In this document: one piece after another, positions 14,739 through 23,631 of the stretch
Position numbering within the stretch: position 1 is the stretch's first letter
How the letters are laid out: each line of letters starts with the position of its first letter
Source: Dethiosulfovibrio faecalis
GTDB taxonomy: Bacteria; Synergistota; Synergistia; Synergistales; Dethiosulfovibrionaceae
Reading direction: 5' to 3'
Length of the DNA: 36,740 bases
Assembly: GCF_021568795.1 (NCBI RefSeq)
Contig: NZ_JAKGUE010000021.1
Location: 1 to 36,740 of the forward strand
The notes under the pieces: generated by a model
The model's input: the letters and a program-made list of their open reading frames with translations, nothing else
What the model was told of the DNA's origin: nothing
Database searches by the model: none
Made by a program: the position numbers and the translations under genes

Positions 14739-15314
14739 CTAGAAGATTGCCTGCAGGATCTGGGTCAACATGCCGGGCTTTTGAAGCCTGGTAAGGGTGC
14801 CCTTGCCGTCGACTATGAGGTCCACGTTAGCGACTCTCTCGCTGGAGATAGTGTTATCTCCGTCGACGTCCTGAGGCCTGATAGCCCCTCTGAACCTCAT
14901 TTTCAGGGTTTCGCCGTGAGTCTGAAGATCTCTGGTTCCCTCTATGATCAGGTTGCCGTTCGGGAGCACTTCCGTCACGACGCAGGTGACCTTGGCCCTG
15001 GTCCTGTAGCTTCTCTCAGAAGATCCGTCCCCTGTGCTGGTCGTGCTGGACGTAAGGCTCAGCCCCTTGATGAAGTCCAATATACCGGTTCCCTCGCTTA
15101 CGTTCGCTCCACCCTCTTTGGTGGTCTCCGTCTTGGCCTCGTCCTCGGTGTCGCTTCTTTCGTCGACCTCGACCATGACGATGTCCCCCACTCTGGACGG
15201 TCTGTCATCCCCTATGTAGTTCGTGCCGTCCTGCCATAGGGATTGACCTGATACGCAGGAGATCGGAGCAGAGGCCAGACAGACGGCCAACATCACTATA
15301 GTTAAGGATTTCAT
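14739..15314 (-). CDS. flgH: Flagellar L-ring protein FlgH
   Basis: This is a 191-residue L-ring subunit acting in the outer membrane. The core is plain: SLWQDG start of the mature part, RVGDIVMVEVDE, a Ser/Thr-rich middle, RAKVTCVVTEVLPNGNLIIEG and RPQDVDGDNTISSERVANVDLIVDG. The signal sequence contains two cysteines (C12, C20), but the residues before C20 are P-I-S and before C12 L-A-V, so neither is a clean lipobox; enteric FlgH is a lipoprotein. The start ATG overlaps the flgA stop as ATGA, with GGAGGTGA inside the end of flgA. Confidence 0.96.
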   Translation of the reverse strand: MKSLTIVMLAVCLASAPISCVSGQSLWQDGTNYIGDDRPSRVGDIVMVEVDERSDTEDEAKTETTKEGGANVSEGTGILDFIKGLSLTSSTTSTGDGSSERSYRTRAKVTCVVTEVLPNGNLIIEGTRDLQTHGETLKMRFRGAIRPQDVDGDNTISSERVANVDLIVDGKGTLTRLQKPGMLTQILQAIF

Positions 15315-16225
15315 TCACTCACCTCCACGGTTCCAGGCCCGGTCACTATTCCGAACACTATTTTTCTGGTTTTATCGTTACGGACCTTTATTCTATCTCC
15401 CAAAGCACCTCTGTCCATGGCTCTTCCCGACGTCGAGACCAATAAAGAGCCGCTACGATACAGAAGCCGAACGATGTCGCCGGTTCGAACCAGCTCGGGT
15501 TCCTCGGTAATCCTTACGGTAAAGGGATCGCCTCTGGCCATGTCCCTCTCCACAGTCATCCCAACCAGGTCTTTGGGGTCGTCGTAATATTTTCTGTTTC
15601 TCCTCACCTCTACTACCGTGACCGCCAGGTCGGTGTTTTTTATATATACTCCTTTTCTGAGATAGCTATCGGCCACAACCGCAGGAAGAAGCCATCGTAA
15701 CCTGGCGGGACATATCTGCTCTACTCCGGCCACGTCGAACCTGAGGTTTACCGCTTGAGCTCCGGGATAGAGGGAGTCGGGAGGTATCAGCCTTCCTCCC
15801 GAGGGGAAGGCGTCGGACTCTACCTCGAGAGCTCCCGTCCATCCAGAGTAGTTCCTGAGCCATCGCTCGACGTCGTTTTCACGTCGAAACGGGACCCGAT
15901 CAGCCATGAGCAGCCGAAGAGAGACTCCGCCTATACCGGCCTGAGTGAGGGCCACAACGACGTCCTCCGGGGTGATGACATTTCCAGAAGACCTCAATAT
16001 GGAGGAGGAACTTCCGGTCAATATCTCAGGAGAGTCGCAGGCGACGTAGGCGACGTCCTTCAGCCTGATCGGTCCAGACGGGACGACCACCCCCGAGTTT
16101 ATCTCCACCGAAAGCTCCAATGCCTCGGTCGAAAAGGACAATACGGAGAAGATCGCCATCAAGGCTATTATACGACAGAGGCGGGCCCTCAGGAGGACCC
16201 GCCGCCCGGCGTTTGAGGAAACCAT
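15311..16225 (-). CDS. flgA: Flagellar P-ring assembly chaperone FlgA
   Basis: This is a 304-residue periplasmic chaperone needed to assemble FlgI into the P-ring. A basic start and a hydrophobic helix at about 18-36 form the export signal. The C-terminal half is the SAF-type domain: KGVYIKNTDLAVTVVEVRRNRKYYDDPKDLVGMTVERDMARGDPFT, then GDIVRLLYRSGSLLVSTSGRAMDRGALGDRIKVRN, the region that FlgA proteins share most strongly. The ATG has AGGAGG 7 bases upstream. It lies between flgG and flgH, consistent with a rod-and-ring assembly transcript. Confidence 0.95.
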   Translation of the reverse strand: MVSSNAGRRVLLRARLCRIIALMAIFSVLSFSTEALELSVEINSGVVVPSGPIRLKDVAYVACDSPEILTGSSSSILRSSGNVITPEDVVVALTQAGIGGVSLRLLMADRVPFRRENDVERWLRNYSGWTGALEVESDAFPSGGRLIPPDSLYPGAQAVNLRFDVAGVEQICPARLRWLLPAVVADSYLRKGVYIKNTDLAVTVVEVRRNRKYYDDPKDLVGMTVERDMARGDPFTVRITEEPELVRTGDIVRLLYRSGSLLVSTSGRAMDRGALGDRIKVRNDKTRKIVFGIVTGPGTVEVSE

Positions 16226-16242
16226 CCAGAATCCTCCTATTG

Positions 16243-17031
16243 TTAACGTTTGAGGCCGTTTGCAACTTCCAGAAGTCTGTCGGCGGTCTGGATGGTCTTG
16301 GAGTTGGCCTCGTAAGCCCTCTGAGCGACTATGAGGTTGACCATTTCCTCCACGACCTGAACGTTCGATCTCTCGAGTATGCCCTGCTGCAAGGTGGGAA
16401 AACCATCGTCTCCCGGATTACCCACCTGAGGGTCTCCGCTGGCGGCGGTTTCCCTGAACAGGTTGCGCCCTATCGCTCTAAGACCGGCAGGGTTCACGAA
16501 ACGGACCAGCTCTATCTGACCGATCTCCTGGGGTTCGTCGTCGCCGGGCTGGGTTACGTAGACCTGTCCGGTGGAGCTTATGGTTATGTCCGTTCCATCC
16601 TCGGGTATGACTATGGCGGGCTCCAGAAGATATCCGTCCGAGGTGACTACCTGACCGTCGCCGTCTCTCTGCCATTCTCCGTTGGCCGAGTAGGCGATAT
16701 CCCCGTTGGGAAGGACGACTTGAAAGTAGGCATTTCCCTCTATGGCGATATCCAGAGGCGCATCGGTGATTTCGTAACTACCGGGAGTGGTTATCCTGGA
16801 GGTTCCGGTAACCCTGGCACCCAGCCCCACCTGTATTCCCGTGGGAACCGTGGTCCCTCCCTCGACAGGAGCACCGGGTTCGCGGTTTATCTGATAGAGA
16901 AGGTCGGCGAAGTTGGTCTTCACCTTCTTGAAGCCCACTGTGTTGACGTTGGCCAGATTATTGGAGGTAACGTCTAGGTTGGTCTGCTGGGCTATCATTC
17001 CGGTCGCGCCGGTCCAAAGAGATCTTATCAT
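16243..17031 (-). CDS. flgG: Flagellar distal rod protein FlgG
   Basis: This is a 262-residue distal rod subunit. The N-terminal motif [25 protein letters not shown], the central [18 protein letters not shown] with [19 protein letters not shown], and the C-terminal [33 protein letters not shown] are diagnostic of FlgG. Length equals the enteric protein (about 260). AAGGAGG ahead of the ATG overlaps the end of flgF. Enough specificity is present to call it FlgG rather than FlgF: the GTG-FKK-x3-NFADLLYQ segment and full-length second half. Confidence 0.96.
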   Translation of the reverse strand: MIRSLWTGATGMIAQQTNLDVTSNNLANVNTVGFKKVKTNFADLLYQINREPGAPVEGGTTVPTGIQVGLGARVTGTSRITTPGSYEITDAPLDIAIEGNAYFQVVLPNGDIAYSANGEWQRDGDGQVVTSDGYLLEPAIVIPEDGTDITISSTGQVYVTQPGDDEPQEIGQIELVRFVNPAGLRAIGRNLFRETAASGDPQVGNPGDDGFPTLQQGILERSNVQVVEEMVNLIVAQRAYEANSKTIQTADRLLEVANGLKR

Positions 17032-17043
17032 GATTTATCCTCC

Positions 17044-17832
17044 TTAAGGCTTAGCCAAGGACGTTATGAGCTGTCCGGTCATGTCGTCGGAAGTCTGGAT
17101 TCCCTTCGATGCGGCCTCGTATGCTCTCTGGGCCTCTATAAGGCGAACCATCTCCTCGACGACGTTGACGTTGGAACGCTCCAGTACCCCTACAGCCACC
17201 TGAGGAGCCTCAAAGGGAACAGGAGCTCCGGAATCCTCCGTTTCGGCCAGAAGGTTTTTACCCATCTGTCTGAGGGCGGTAGGTGAGTCGAATCCCACGA
17301 TGTCCATCTGAGCCACGGCGACCCCGTCCGCGATTATCTGTCCGTCATCGGTGAATGATACGGCAGCGGCCTCTCCAACCTCGATAGGACCTCCGTCTCC
17401 CACGAGCAGATACCCGTCGGGGTTGACCAGTTGGCCTCCTTCGTTGACGAGGAAGTGACCGGATCGGGAGTAAAACTGGTTACCCTCTCCGTCCTGAAGC
17501 ACGAAAAAACCGTTCCCGTCGTTCAAGGCAACGTCCAACGGGGAGTCCGTGACCTGGAGGCTCCCCTCATCGGTGGACATATATGTCTCGGAAAGCACCT
17601 GATTCATGGAGGCGCTTCCGATAGGGTGACTCCTCCAAGGCCAAGGCGGGATCTCTCCCTGTCCCTTGGCGGGATCGACCCTTTCCATCAGGACCTCTGG
17701 AAACGACTTTGTTATAGGTTTTCTAGCCCTGAACCCGGCGGTGTCGACGTTCGCTAGGTTGTTGGCGGCACAGTCGGTAGCTCCCTGCTGTACCATCATG
17801 GCCGATACTCCGGCGTAAATGCCTTTATGCAC
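17044..17832 (-). CDS. flgF: FlgF-type proximal rod protein (FlhO-like)
   Basis: This is a 262-residue rod/hook family protein: MHKGIYAGVSAMMVQQGATDCAANNLANVDTAGF at the start, a middle with VTDSPLDVALNDGNGFFVLQ, and the C-terminal LERSNVNVVEEMVRLIEAQRAYEAASKGIQTSD. It is related to flgG but more divergent, and its place directly after mreB and before flgG corresponds to flhO in the Bacillus mbl-flhO-flhP cluster, where it was later recognised as a rod protein. The start is a GTG (17832-17830) with GGAGGG nine bases upstream. FlgF is the likely call; a second FlgG is the alternative. Confidence 0.85.
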   Translation of the reverse strand: MHKGIYAGVSAMMVQQGATDCAANNLANVDTAGFRARKPITKSFPEVLMERVDPAKGQGEIPPWPWRSHPIGSASMNQVLSETYMSTDEGSLQVTDSPLDVALNDGNGFFVLQDGEGNQFYSRSGHFLVNEGGQLVNPDGYLLVGDGGPIEVGEAAAVSFTDDGQIIADGVAVAQMDIVGFDSPTALRQMGKNLLAETEDSGAPVPFEAPQVAVGVLERSNVNVVEEMVRLIEAQRAYEAASKGIQTSDDMTGQLITSLAKP

Positions 17833-17847
17833 TCTTAATGTCCCTCC

Positions 17848-18900
17848 TCACCAACGACGGCGACGTCCTCTTCTGGCCGAGAACAGGATTCCTCCCTTTC
17901 CTGAAGCCAGCAGCCTGTTAATGTTCGCCAGGGCTATTCCCGTTCCCAAGGCAACGCACTCGGTAGGCTGATCCGCCGCGAAACATCTGATTCCGGTCTG
18001 CCTTGATATGAGCTCCGGCAGCCCCCTCAAAAGGGATCCTCCTCCGGTAAGAACTATCCCTCCGTCTATAATATCGGCGGAAAGCTCCGGCGGCGTGAGC
18101 TCCAAAACGTTTCTCACCCCGTCGACTATTGATTGGACTCTCTCCCCTATGGCGGAACAGACGCTTCGGCTACTTACGTCGATCTGTCGGGGCAGTCCCT
18201 GGACCAGATCCCTGCCCTTCAAGGTCATCTCCGTCTCCTCCCCGTCGGCGAGGCAGGTCCCGATCATTATCTTCAGGTTTTCTGCCATCTGCTCGCCTAT
18301 GGCGAGGTTGTACTGTCTACGAAGGTAGCGCATTATGCATTCGTCGAACTTGTCTCCTCCGATTCGCAGCGATTTCGATATAACGATACCGCCTAAGGAT
18401 ATCACCGCTATGTCGGTGGTACCGCCGCCTATATCGACGACCATTTTACCTCTGGGCTCCTCGACGTTCAACTGGGCTCCAATGGCCGCTGCCATGGGCT
18501 CCTCTATGAGATAGGCCTCTCTGGCTCCCACCTCGACGGCAGCCTCCAGGACGGCTCGCCTCTCGACATCCGTGGCCCCGGAGGGCACGCAGATCATGAC
18601 CCTATTCCTGAAAAATCTGCGAATACCGGTGTTGACCCGTCTCATGAAATATCTGAGCATGGTCTCGGTCATCGTATAGTCAGCGATAACGCCGTCTCTA
18701 AGTGGGCGGACCGATACGACGTTTCCCGGAGTCCGTCCTACCATGTTCTTCGCCTCGTACCCTACGGCCAGGATTTTACCCGATTCCTGATCCACCGCCA
18801 CGACCGAGGGCTCCCGAAGGACGACACCTTTACCCTTGACGTAGATCAGGACCGTCGCCGTCCCCAGGTCTATGCCTATATCGTTTCCCAAACCAAACAC
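17848..18900 (-). CDS. mreB: MreB/Mbl family cell-shape actin
   Basis: This is a 350-residue bacterial actin that forms membrane-bound filaments guiding the elongation machinery. Phosphate-1 loop GIDLGTATVLIY (9-20), phosphate-2 VVDIGGGTTDIAVI (154-167) and adenosine motif GGIVLTGGGSLLRGLPE (280-296) are intact, and IGEQMAENLKI is a family mark. The C-terminus ends in an unusual basic stretch, SARRGRRRRW. It starts with GTG after GAGGAGGAG. As in Bacillus mbl, it is followed by two rod genes (15 bases to flgF). No mreC or mreD is next to it, so another mreB may exist elsewhere. The 64-base gap before it (18901-18964) shows no convincing promoter. Confidence 0.93.
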   Translation of the reverse strand: MFGLGNDIGIDLGTATVLIYVKGKGVVLREPSVVAVDQESGKILAVGYEAKNMVGRTPGNVVSVRPLRDGVIADYTMTETMLRYFMRRVNTGIRRFFRNRVMICVPSGATDVERRAVLEAAVEVGAREAYLIEEPMAAAIGAQLNVEEPRGKMVVDIGGGTTDIAVISLGGIVISKSLRIGGDKFDECIMRYLRRQYNLAIGEQMAENLKIMIGTCLADGEETEMTLKGRDLVQGLPRQIDVSSRSVCSAIGERVQSIVDGVRNVLELTPPELSADIIDGGIVLTGGGSLLRGLPELISRQTGIRCFAADQPTECVALGTGIALANINRLLASGKGGILFSARRGRRRRW

Positions 18901-18964
18901 GTGGCAGTCTCCTCCTCAATTACGACTTAAATCTTCGAACACGATAACGTCTACGATTCTACCG

Positions 18965-19708
18965 TTAAAAATCGTCGTAGCCAACCCGCCAAAAGAATAA
19001 TCCCGAAGCGGGAGCCGTCATAGCAGAGTCTACTCTCGTTCCTCCGAGAAGCAATTTTTCGAACCACTCTAGCCTTTTCTTCCCGGTCGCGACGGCGTCG
19101 ACATTTCCGAGGATTATCCTCACCATGTTGGTAAGAAATCCTCTGCCCCTTATCCTGAAGATAGACAACCTTCCTCTCCTCATGTGTCTTACCCTGTACA
19201 GTGTCCTTACGGCGTTTTCAGGACATTCGGAGAGTTTGCAGAAGGCGCTGAAATCGTGTTTCCCGACCAAAGCCCTGCAACATCCGTCGACCGCATCCAT
19301 GTCCCAGTCGTCCTTCTTTCTCCACCAGACCATTTCTCGGATATGGGGAAAGCAGGAAGGCCCATGCCATACGAAATAGGTATATTCCCTCCATAGAGCG
19401 CTCCGTCTGGCGTCGAAATAGTTCGGGACCGCAGAAGCCCTCATAACCGAGACGTGTTCTGGAAGATGGGCGTTTATCGCAAGGACGAGCCTGTAGGGAT
19501 CCCACGTTTTCGATAGCTCGAAGGATGCCACCTGACCTCTCGCATGGACTCCGCTGTCGGTTCTTCCAGCGCCGGAAACCCTGACGGGAGCTCTTTCTAG
19601 AACCGTAAGGGCTTTCTCGAGAACTTCTTGCACCGTTATCGAGTCCGGTTGCAGCTGCCAGCCGGAAAAATAGTTGCCTTCGTAGGATAGCTCCAATGCA
19701 TACTTCAT
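18965..19708 (-). CDS. truA: tRNA pseudouridine(38-40) synthase TruA
   Basis: This is a 247-residue enzyme that isomerises uridines 38-40 in the tRNA anticodon arm. The catalytic Asp51 sits in AGRTDSGVHARGQVASF. YEGNYFSGWQLQP near 10-22, REYTYFVW near 105 and the late RGRGFLTNMVRIILGNV are the other family blocks. The start ATG overlaps the ecfT stop as ATGA, so it is translated as part of the ecf group. The order ecfA1-ecfA2-ecfT-truA is the Bacillus arrangement. Confidence 0.97.
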   Translation of the reverse strand: MKYALELSYEGNYFSGWQLQPDSITVQEVLEKALTVLERAPVRVSGAGRTDSGVHARGQVASFELSKTWDPYRLVLAINAHLPEHVSVMRASAVPNYFDARRSALWREYTYFVWHGPSCFPHIREMVWWRKKDDWDMDAVDGCCRALVGKHDFSAFCKLSECPENAVRTLYRVRHMRRGRLSIFRIRGRGFLTNMVRIILGNVDAVATGKKRLEWFEKLLLGGTRVDSAMTAPASGLFFWRVGYDDF

Positions 19709-20517
19709 AGCCCGATATGCCTTTCAAGGATGGTCAAAGCCGTCACCACGGTCAGGACGAAACTTAAGGACAGGGTCTCACCTATCCCCCAGGTGAAAGG
19801 ACGCATTCTGGTTCGCCCTCCTCCACCCCTGTAGCATCTGGCCTCCATTGCTACGGCGAGATCGTCGGCCCTCTGAAATACTATCACGAACAGAGGAATA
19901 AGTACGGGTATAAAGGCCTTTAGTCTCTTAATCAATCCTCCTCTATCGAGATCGGCCCCTCTTGCCAGCTGAGCTTTCATTATCCTGTCGGTCTCGTTCA
20001 TCAGAGTGGGGATAAATCTTAGGGCTATGGTCATCATCATGGCCATCTCATGTGCTGGTAGCCCCATTCTTTTAAAGGGGGACAACAGAGATTCTATGCC
20101 GTCAGCCAATGCCATGGGGCTAGTGGTCAAGGTCAATAGGTTGGCGAAGAGGATCAGAAACAACAGCCGAAGGGCCATATAGGCGCCTAATCGCACTCCT
20201 TCTTTCGTAATCGATAGGGGACCTAATTCTACCAGAGGGATTCCGGAGGTAAAAAACAGGTTGATAAGAGCGGTGAAGATTATAAGAAACATTATAGGCC
20301 TTACCGTCCTGAGAAGAACGGGGATGCCTATTTTCGAGATGAGGCTCAACATCCACAGCAGCCCCCCCCAGAAGATAAACCCTACGGGGGAATCCACCAG
20401 AAATACACCGGTCAAGAGGATCAGGATCGACAGGATTTTACACCTGGGATCCCCTCTATGAACGGGGGAATCCGCCGGTATGTACTGTCCGAAACTCAGG
20501 TTGTCCAGAAATCTCAA
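19705..20517 (-). CDS. ecfT: ECF transporter transmembrane subunit EcfT
   Basis: This is a 270-residue membrane scaffold that couples the two ATPases to interchangeable vitamin-binding S subunits. Four to five hydrophobic spans are visible (roughly 28-60, 74-92, 111-135, 155-170, 203-215 and a final one near 247-265). The two coupling Ala-Arg motifs are present as AQLARGADL near 182-190 and AMEARCYRGG near 223-232. The start is a TTG at 20517 with AGGAG nine bases upstream, giving RFLDNLSFGQYIPADSPVHRGDPR, the usual family start. No S subunit gene is in the window, so this is probably a shared (group II) module. Confidence 0.93.
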   Translation of the reverse strand: MRFLDNLSFGQYIPADSPVHRGDPRCKILSILILLTGVFLVDSPVGFIFWGGLLWMLSLISKIGIPVLLRTVRPIMFLIIFTALINLFFTSGIPLVELGPLSITKEGVRLGAYMALRLLFLILFANLLTLTTSPMALADGIESLLSPFKRMGLPAHEMAMMMTIALRFIPTLMNETDRIMKAQLARGADLDRGGLIKRLKAFIPVLIPLFVIVFQRADDLAVAMEARCYRGGGGRTRMRPFTWGIGETLSLSFVLTVVTALTILERHIGL

Positions 20518-20522
20518 ACCGA

Positions 20523-21353
20523 TCAGCTCCTATCAGCGATAAAGTCCGCAAGGTAGAGGGGGTCGCAGCTGAAGGGAACCTCCATGCCTTTCTTTCTAAC
20601 GCCCAACCAAATTTTACATATATCGGGTAGGACCAGACCGGAGACAGGTTGATTTTCCAAGGAGAGGACTATTTCCTCCGGAGTTCCCTGACAGGCTATC
20701 GTCCCTTTTTCGAGAGCGATTATTCTATCGCTCAGATCCAGAGCTATCTCTAGATCGTGGGTCACCATTATGACCGCCGTCCCGTTTTCGTGTATTCTGG
20801 AAAGCAGTTCTACCAGACGATGACGGCCCGAGGCGTCCAGCCCTGCGGTGGGCTCGTCCAAGACCAGATAGGAGGGCTTAACCGCCAAGACAGAGGCTAT
20901 GGCGACCCTCCTTTTCTCGCCACCAGACAATTTAAATGGAGACCTTTCCAGATAGGATTCGTCCAGTCCGACCTGCTCCATGACCTCAGCCAGGGTTCGA
21001 TCGAGGTCGTCGATTTCTCCCCAGTTTTTAGGACCGAAAGAGAGCTCTTCCCTGACGGTTTCGGCGAAAAGCTGTTGTTCCGGATATTGGAAGACCAATC
21101 CGACCTTCCGTCTGATCTTTCTGAGGTCTTTCTTTACGTCCGTGGATAGGCCGTCGACCACGACGCTGCCTTCATCGGGAAGCAGGAGAGCGTCTAGATG
21201 TTGCGCCAAGGTGGATTTGCCGCTTCCGGTATGGCCGACTATGGAGATCCATCCTCCGCCGGGTATCTCCAAGGATACGTCTCTCAGAGCCACGGTCTCC
21301 AGCGGGGTCCCTCTATGGTAGATATGGATCAGGTTGCTCACTTCTATCGACAT
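20523..21353 (-). CDS. ecfA2: ECF transporter ATPase EcfA2
   Basis: This is a 276-residue ABC ATPase. Walker A GHTGSGKST (40-48), Q89 in VFQYPEQQLFAETV, signature LSGGE (142-146), Walker B YLVLDEP (162-168) and switch His199 are all present. The Q-loop form FQYPEQQLF is the EcfA2 kind and pairs with the FQNPENQ form of the preceding EcfA1. The Ser-Gly-Gly-Glu signature is also typical of this subunit. The ATG overlaps the end of ecfA1 by 10 bases, and ecfT follows after 5 bases. Confidence 0.94.
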   Translation of the reverse strand: MSIEVSNLIHIYHRGTPLETVALRDVSLEIPGGGWISIVGHTGSGKSTLAQHLDALLLPDEGSVVVDGLSTDVKKDLRKIRRKVGLVFQYPEQQLFAETVREELSFGPKNWGEIDDLDRTLAEVMEQVGLDESYLERSPFKLSGGEKRRVAIASVLAVKPSYLVLDEPTAGLDASGRHRLVELLSRIHENGTAVIMVTHDLEIALDLSDRIIALEKGTIACQGTPEEIVLSLENQPVSGLVLPDICKIWLGVRKKGMEVPFSCDPLYLADFIADRS

Positions 21354-22168
21354 AGTCGGTTCACCAACCCTTCGACGGTGGGAATGACGTCGTCCTTACA
21401 TAGACCCCGTTCCCTGAGACGACGCCAGAAAGAGACTATAGGAGGAAGCTCCAGTCCCCACGAAGTCAGTTCAGGCTCTTTGAACAGGTCCTCGGGAAGT
21501 CCGTCCCAGATCAACCGACCTGCCTGCAAAACGACCGCTCTGGTCGCTTTTCGTATCTCCTCAAGCCTGTGGGTTATGTGGATTATAGTTATTCCGTGAC
21601 CGTGAAGATCCTCCAGAAGGGCCATTACCTCGCCTCGTCCCTGAGGATCGAGCATAGCGGTAGGTTCGTCCAGGACTATACAGGGAGGTTCCATGGCGAT
21701 GGCGCCTGCGATAGCCAGACGTTGCTTCTGGCCTCCCGATAGGGTGTAGGATGCAGATTTAGCTTTATCGCTCAATCCCGCGATACCGAGAGCCTTTTTG
21801 ACTCTGTTCTCGATCTCGTCGGGATGGAGGCCCAGGTTTTCCGGTCCGAAGGCGGTGTCGTCCTCCACCACCGTGGAGACGATTTGATTTTCCGGGTTTT
21901 GAAATACCATCGAGATGGTCTTTCTTATCTCCCAGAGGTTCCTTTCGTCTCCGCTGTCCATTCCGGATATAAAACAAGCGCCCTGCATCGGAGCGAGCAG
22001 GGCGTTAAGGTGTTTTGCCAGCGTGGACTTGCCGGAGCCGTTGCCGCCCAAAAGAGCAAGCCACTCGCCCCGTCGCACCTCCAGGGATATTTCCCTGAGG
22101 GCGGGATTGCCTTCCTCGACGTAGGAGTAGCCTACGTTATCGAGTGAGACAATGGAGAGTTCGTCCAT
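21344..22168 (-). CDS. ecfA1: ECF transporter ATPase EcfA1
   Basis: This is a 274-residue ABC ATPase. Walker A GGNGSGKST (41-49), Q90 in FQNPENQIVSTVVEDDTAFG, signature LSGGQ (143-147), Walker B CIVLDEP (163-169) and switch His200 are intact, so it should hydrolyse ATP. With EcfA2 and EcfT it energises uptake of vitamins or metals via S subunits coded elsewhere. It starts three bases after rplQ; the only purine stretch, AGAGG, abuts the ATG, so initiation probably relies on coupling to rplQ translation. Confidence 0.94.
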   Translation of the reverse strand: MDELSIVSLDNVGYSYVEEGNPALREISLEVRRGEWLALLGGNGSGKSTLAKHLNALLAPMQGACFISGMDSGDERNLWEIRKTISMVFQNPENQIVSTVVEDDTAFGPENLGLHPDEIENRVKKALGIAGLSDKAKSASYTLSGGQKQRLAIAGAIAMEPPCIVLDEPTAMLDPQGRGEVMALLEDLHGHGITIIHITHRLEEIRKATRAVVLQAGRLIWDGLPEDLFKEPELTSWGLELPPIVSFWRRLRERGLCKDDVIPTVEGLVNRLCR

Positions 22169-22171
22169 CCT

Positions 22172-22522
22172 CTAGACCAGGGAAATTACCGCCATAGGAG
22201 CGGCGTCGCCGTTACGATACCCCGTACGGACGATACGGGTGTAACCGCCGGGACGCTCGGAATAGCGTTTGGCTACGTCGTCGAAAAGCTTGTTGACAGC
22301 GACCTTGTGGTTCATCTTGGAGATTACGATCCTTCTATCGTGAAGGGATCCTCCCCTGGCTCTCGTGATGATCTTTTCCGCCACTCGGCGCACCTCTTTG
22401 GCCTTTGCCACCGTGGTCTCGATTCTTTCCTCGATGATAAGGCTGGCTACCATGTTGGCCAACATGGCCCTACGATGGCTGCCGTGGCGACCGAGTTTTC
22501 TTCTATCGACTCGATGTCTCAT
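22172..22522 (-). CDS. rplQ: 50S ribosomal protein L17
   Basis: This is a 116-residue large-subunit protein near the exit tunnel. [20 protein letters not shown] and the [26 protein letters not shown] segment identify bacterial L17; the C-terminus [24 protein letters not shown] is typical, and length is the family minimum form. The ATG overlaps the rpoA stop as ATGA. It is the last ribosomal-protein gene of the superoperon before the ecf module. Confidence 0.98.
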   Translation of the reverse strand: MRHRVDRRKLGRHGSHRRAMLANMVASLIIEERIETTVAKAKEVRRVAEKIITRARGGSLHDRRIVISKMNHKVAVNKLFDDVAKRYSERPGGYTRIVRTGYRNGDAAPMAVISLV

Positions 22523-23583
22523 TCAGACTCGTCCTCCTTGTCCGTTGTGTCTCCAGTTTTTTCGTCCTGGAGCGAGAAACCGAGGTTCTCCAGCTTTTCC
22601 TCGATTTCTCTGAGGGAGATCTTTCCGAGATTACGGATTTTAAGGAGATCGTCCCTCCCGCGACTCACCAGGTCGCCGATGGTGTGGATACCCCCTCGCA
22701 GGAGGCAGTTTTCGCTTCTGATGGAGAGTTCGAGATCTCGAACACCTCTGGAAAGGAAGGTATTCTCCTCGCTTTCCTGCTCGTTTTCCGTCTCTTCTTC
22801 TACCACAGAGATCTCCTGAGACTCCACGATCTCGGGATCAGTATGCTCCGATGGGTGTAACTTCTGGATTTCCTCCACAACTATGGTGAAATATTTCCTC
22901 AGGAGTCTAGCCGCCTCGGCTACCGCCAAATCGGGCTTTACCACTCCGTTGGTGTCGACGTCCATGACGATCCTCTCGTAGTCAGTCCTCTGGCCAACCC
23001 TCTCTGCCTGGACCTCGTACTTGACCCTCTGTATCGGGGTGAAGATGGCGTCTATCAACAAAGAGTCCATCGGCAGATAGGCCGGTTTAGGCCTATCCGC
23101 AGGCGCATAACCTACTCCTTGTTCGATATAGACTTCCAGTGAGAGACGAGCTCCCTCTGCCAAGGTGCAGATGTAGGCGTCGGGATCGACAAACTCGATC
23201 TCGCTGTCGGGTTGAAAATCGGCGGCTGTTACCCTCCGCTCTCCCTCGACCTCGAGTCTCAGCACCCTGACTTCAGGGCTGTAAGACCGTATCGGAACGT
23301 GCTTAAGGTTCAACAGCAACTCGATGACGTCCTCCCCGACCCCAGGGATGGTGCTGAACTCATGGACGACGCCGTCGATACGCACCGAGGTGATGGCAGC
23401 CCCCTTGATGGAGGACAACAATACCCTGCGGAGGGCGTTACCTATGGTTACGCCGAACCCCCGCTCCAGGGGACCGACGACGATCCTGGCACTGGTCGCC
23501 GAACATTCCTCAACTCGGATTTCAGGCCTCATAAACTCCAATGATCCCAACACCTTTCGCTGATAAATCGTCTTTTCTCCCAT
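22519..23583 (-). CDS. rpoA: RNA polymerase subunit alpha
   Basis: This subunit assembles RNA polymerase and contacts promoter UP elements and activators. The N-terminal domain shows [23 protein letters not shown] near 36-58 and [13 protein letters not shown] near 74-86. The C-terminal domain (about 280-336) has [23 protein letters not shown] and [19 protein letters not shown]. The linker (about 245-278) is unusually acidic. The start is unsure: the ATG at 23583 adds about 14 residues not seen in most homologues; a TTG at 23541 (after AAGGTG) or ATG at 23532 (after GGAG) would give the usual N-terminus. rpsD, often between rpsK and rpoA, is missing; the 48-base gap holds no gene. Confidence 0.96.
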   Translation of the reverse strand: MGEKTIYQRKVLGSLEFMRPEIRVEECSATSARIVVGPLERGFGVTIGNALRRVLLSSIKGAAITSVRIDGVVHEFSTIPGVGEDVIELLLNLKHVPIRSYSPEVRVLRLEVEGERRVTAADFQPDSEIEFVDPDAYICTLAEGARLSLEVYIEQGVGYAPADRPKPAYLPMDSLLIDAIFTPIQRVKYEVQAERVGQRTDYERIVMDVDTNGVVKPDLAVAEAARLLRKYFTIVVEEIQKLHPSEHTDPEIVESQEISVVEEETENEQESEENTFLSRGVRDLELSIRSENCLLRGGIHTIGDLVSRGRDDLLKIRNLGKISLREIEEKLENLGFSLQDEKTGDTTDKEDESE

Positions 23584-23631
23584 TCCTTATGACCGCCGGC
23601 CACATATGGATTCCGTGACCGCAAGACACGA

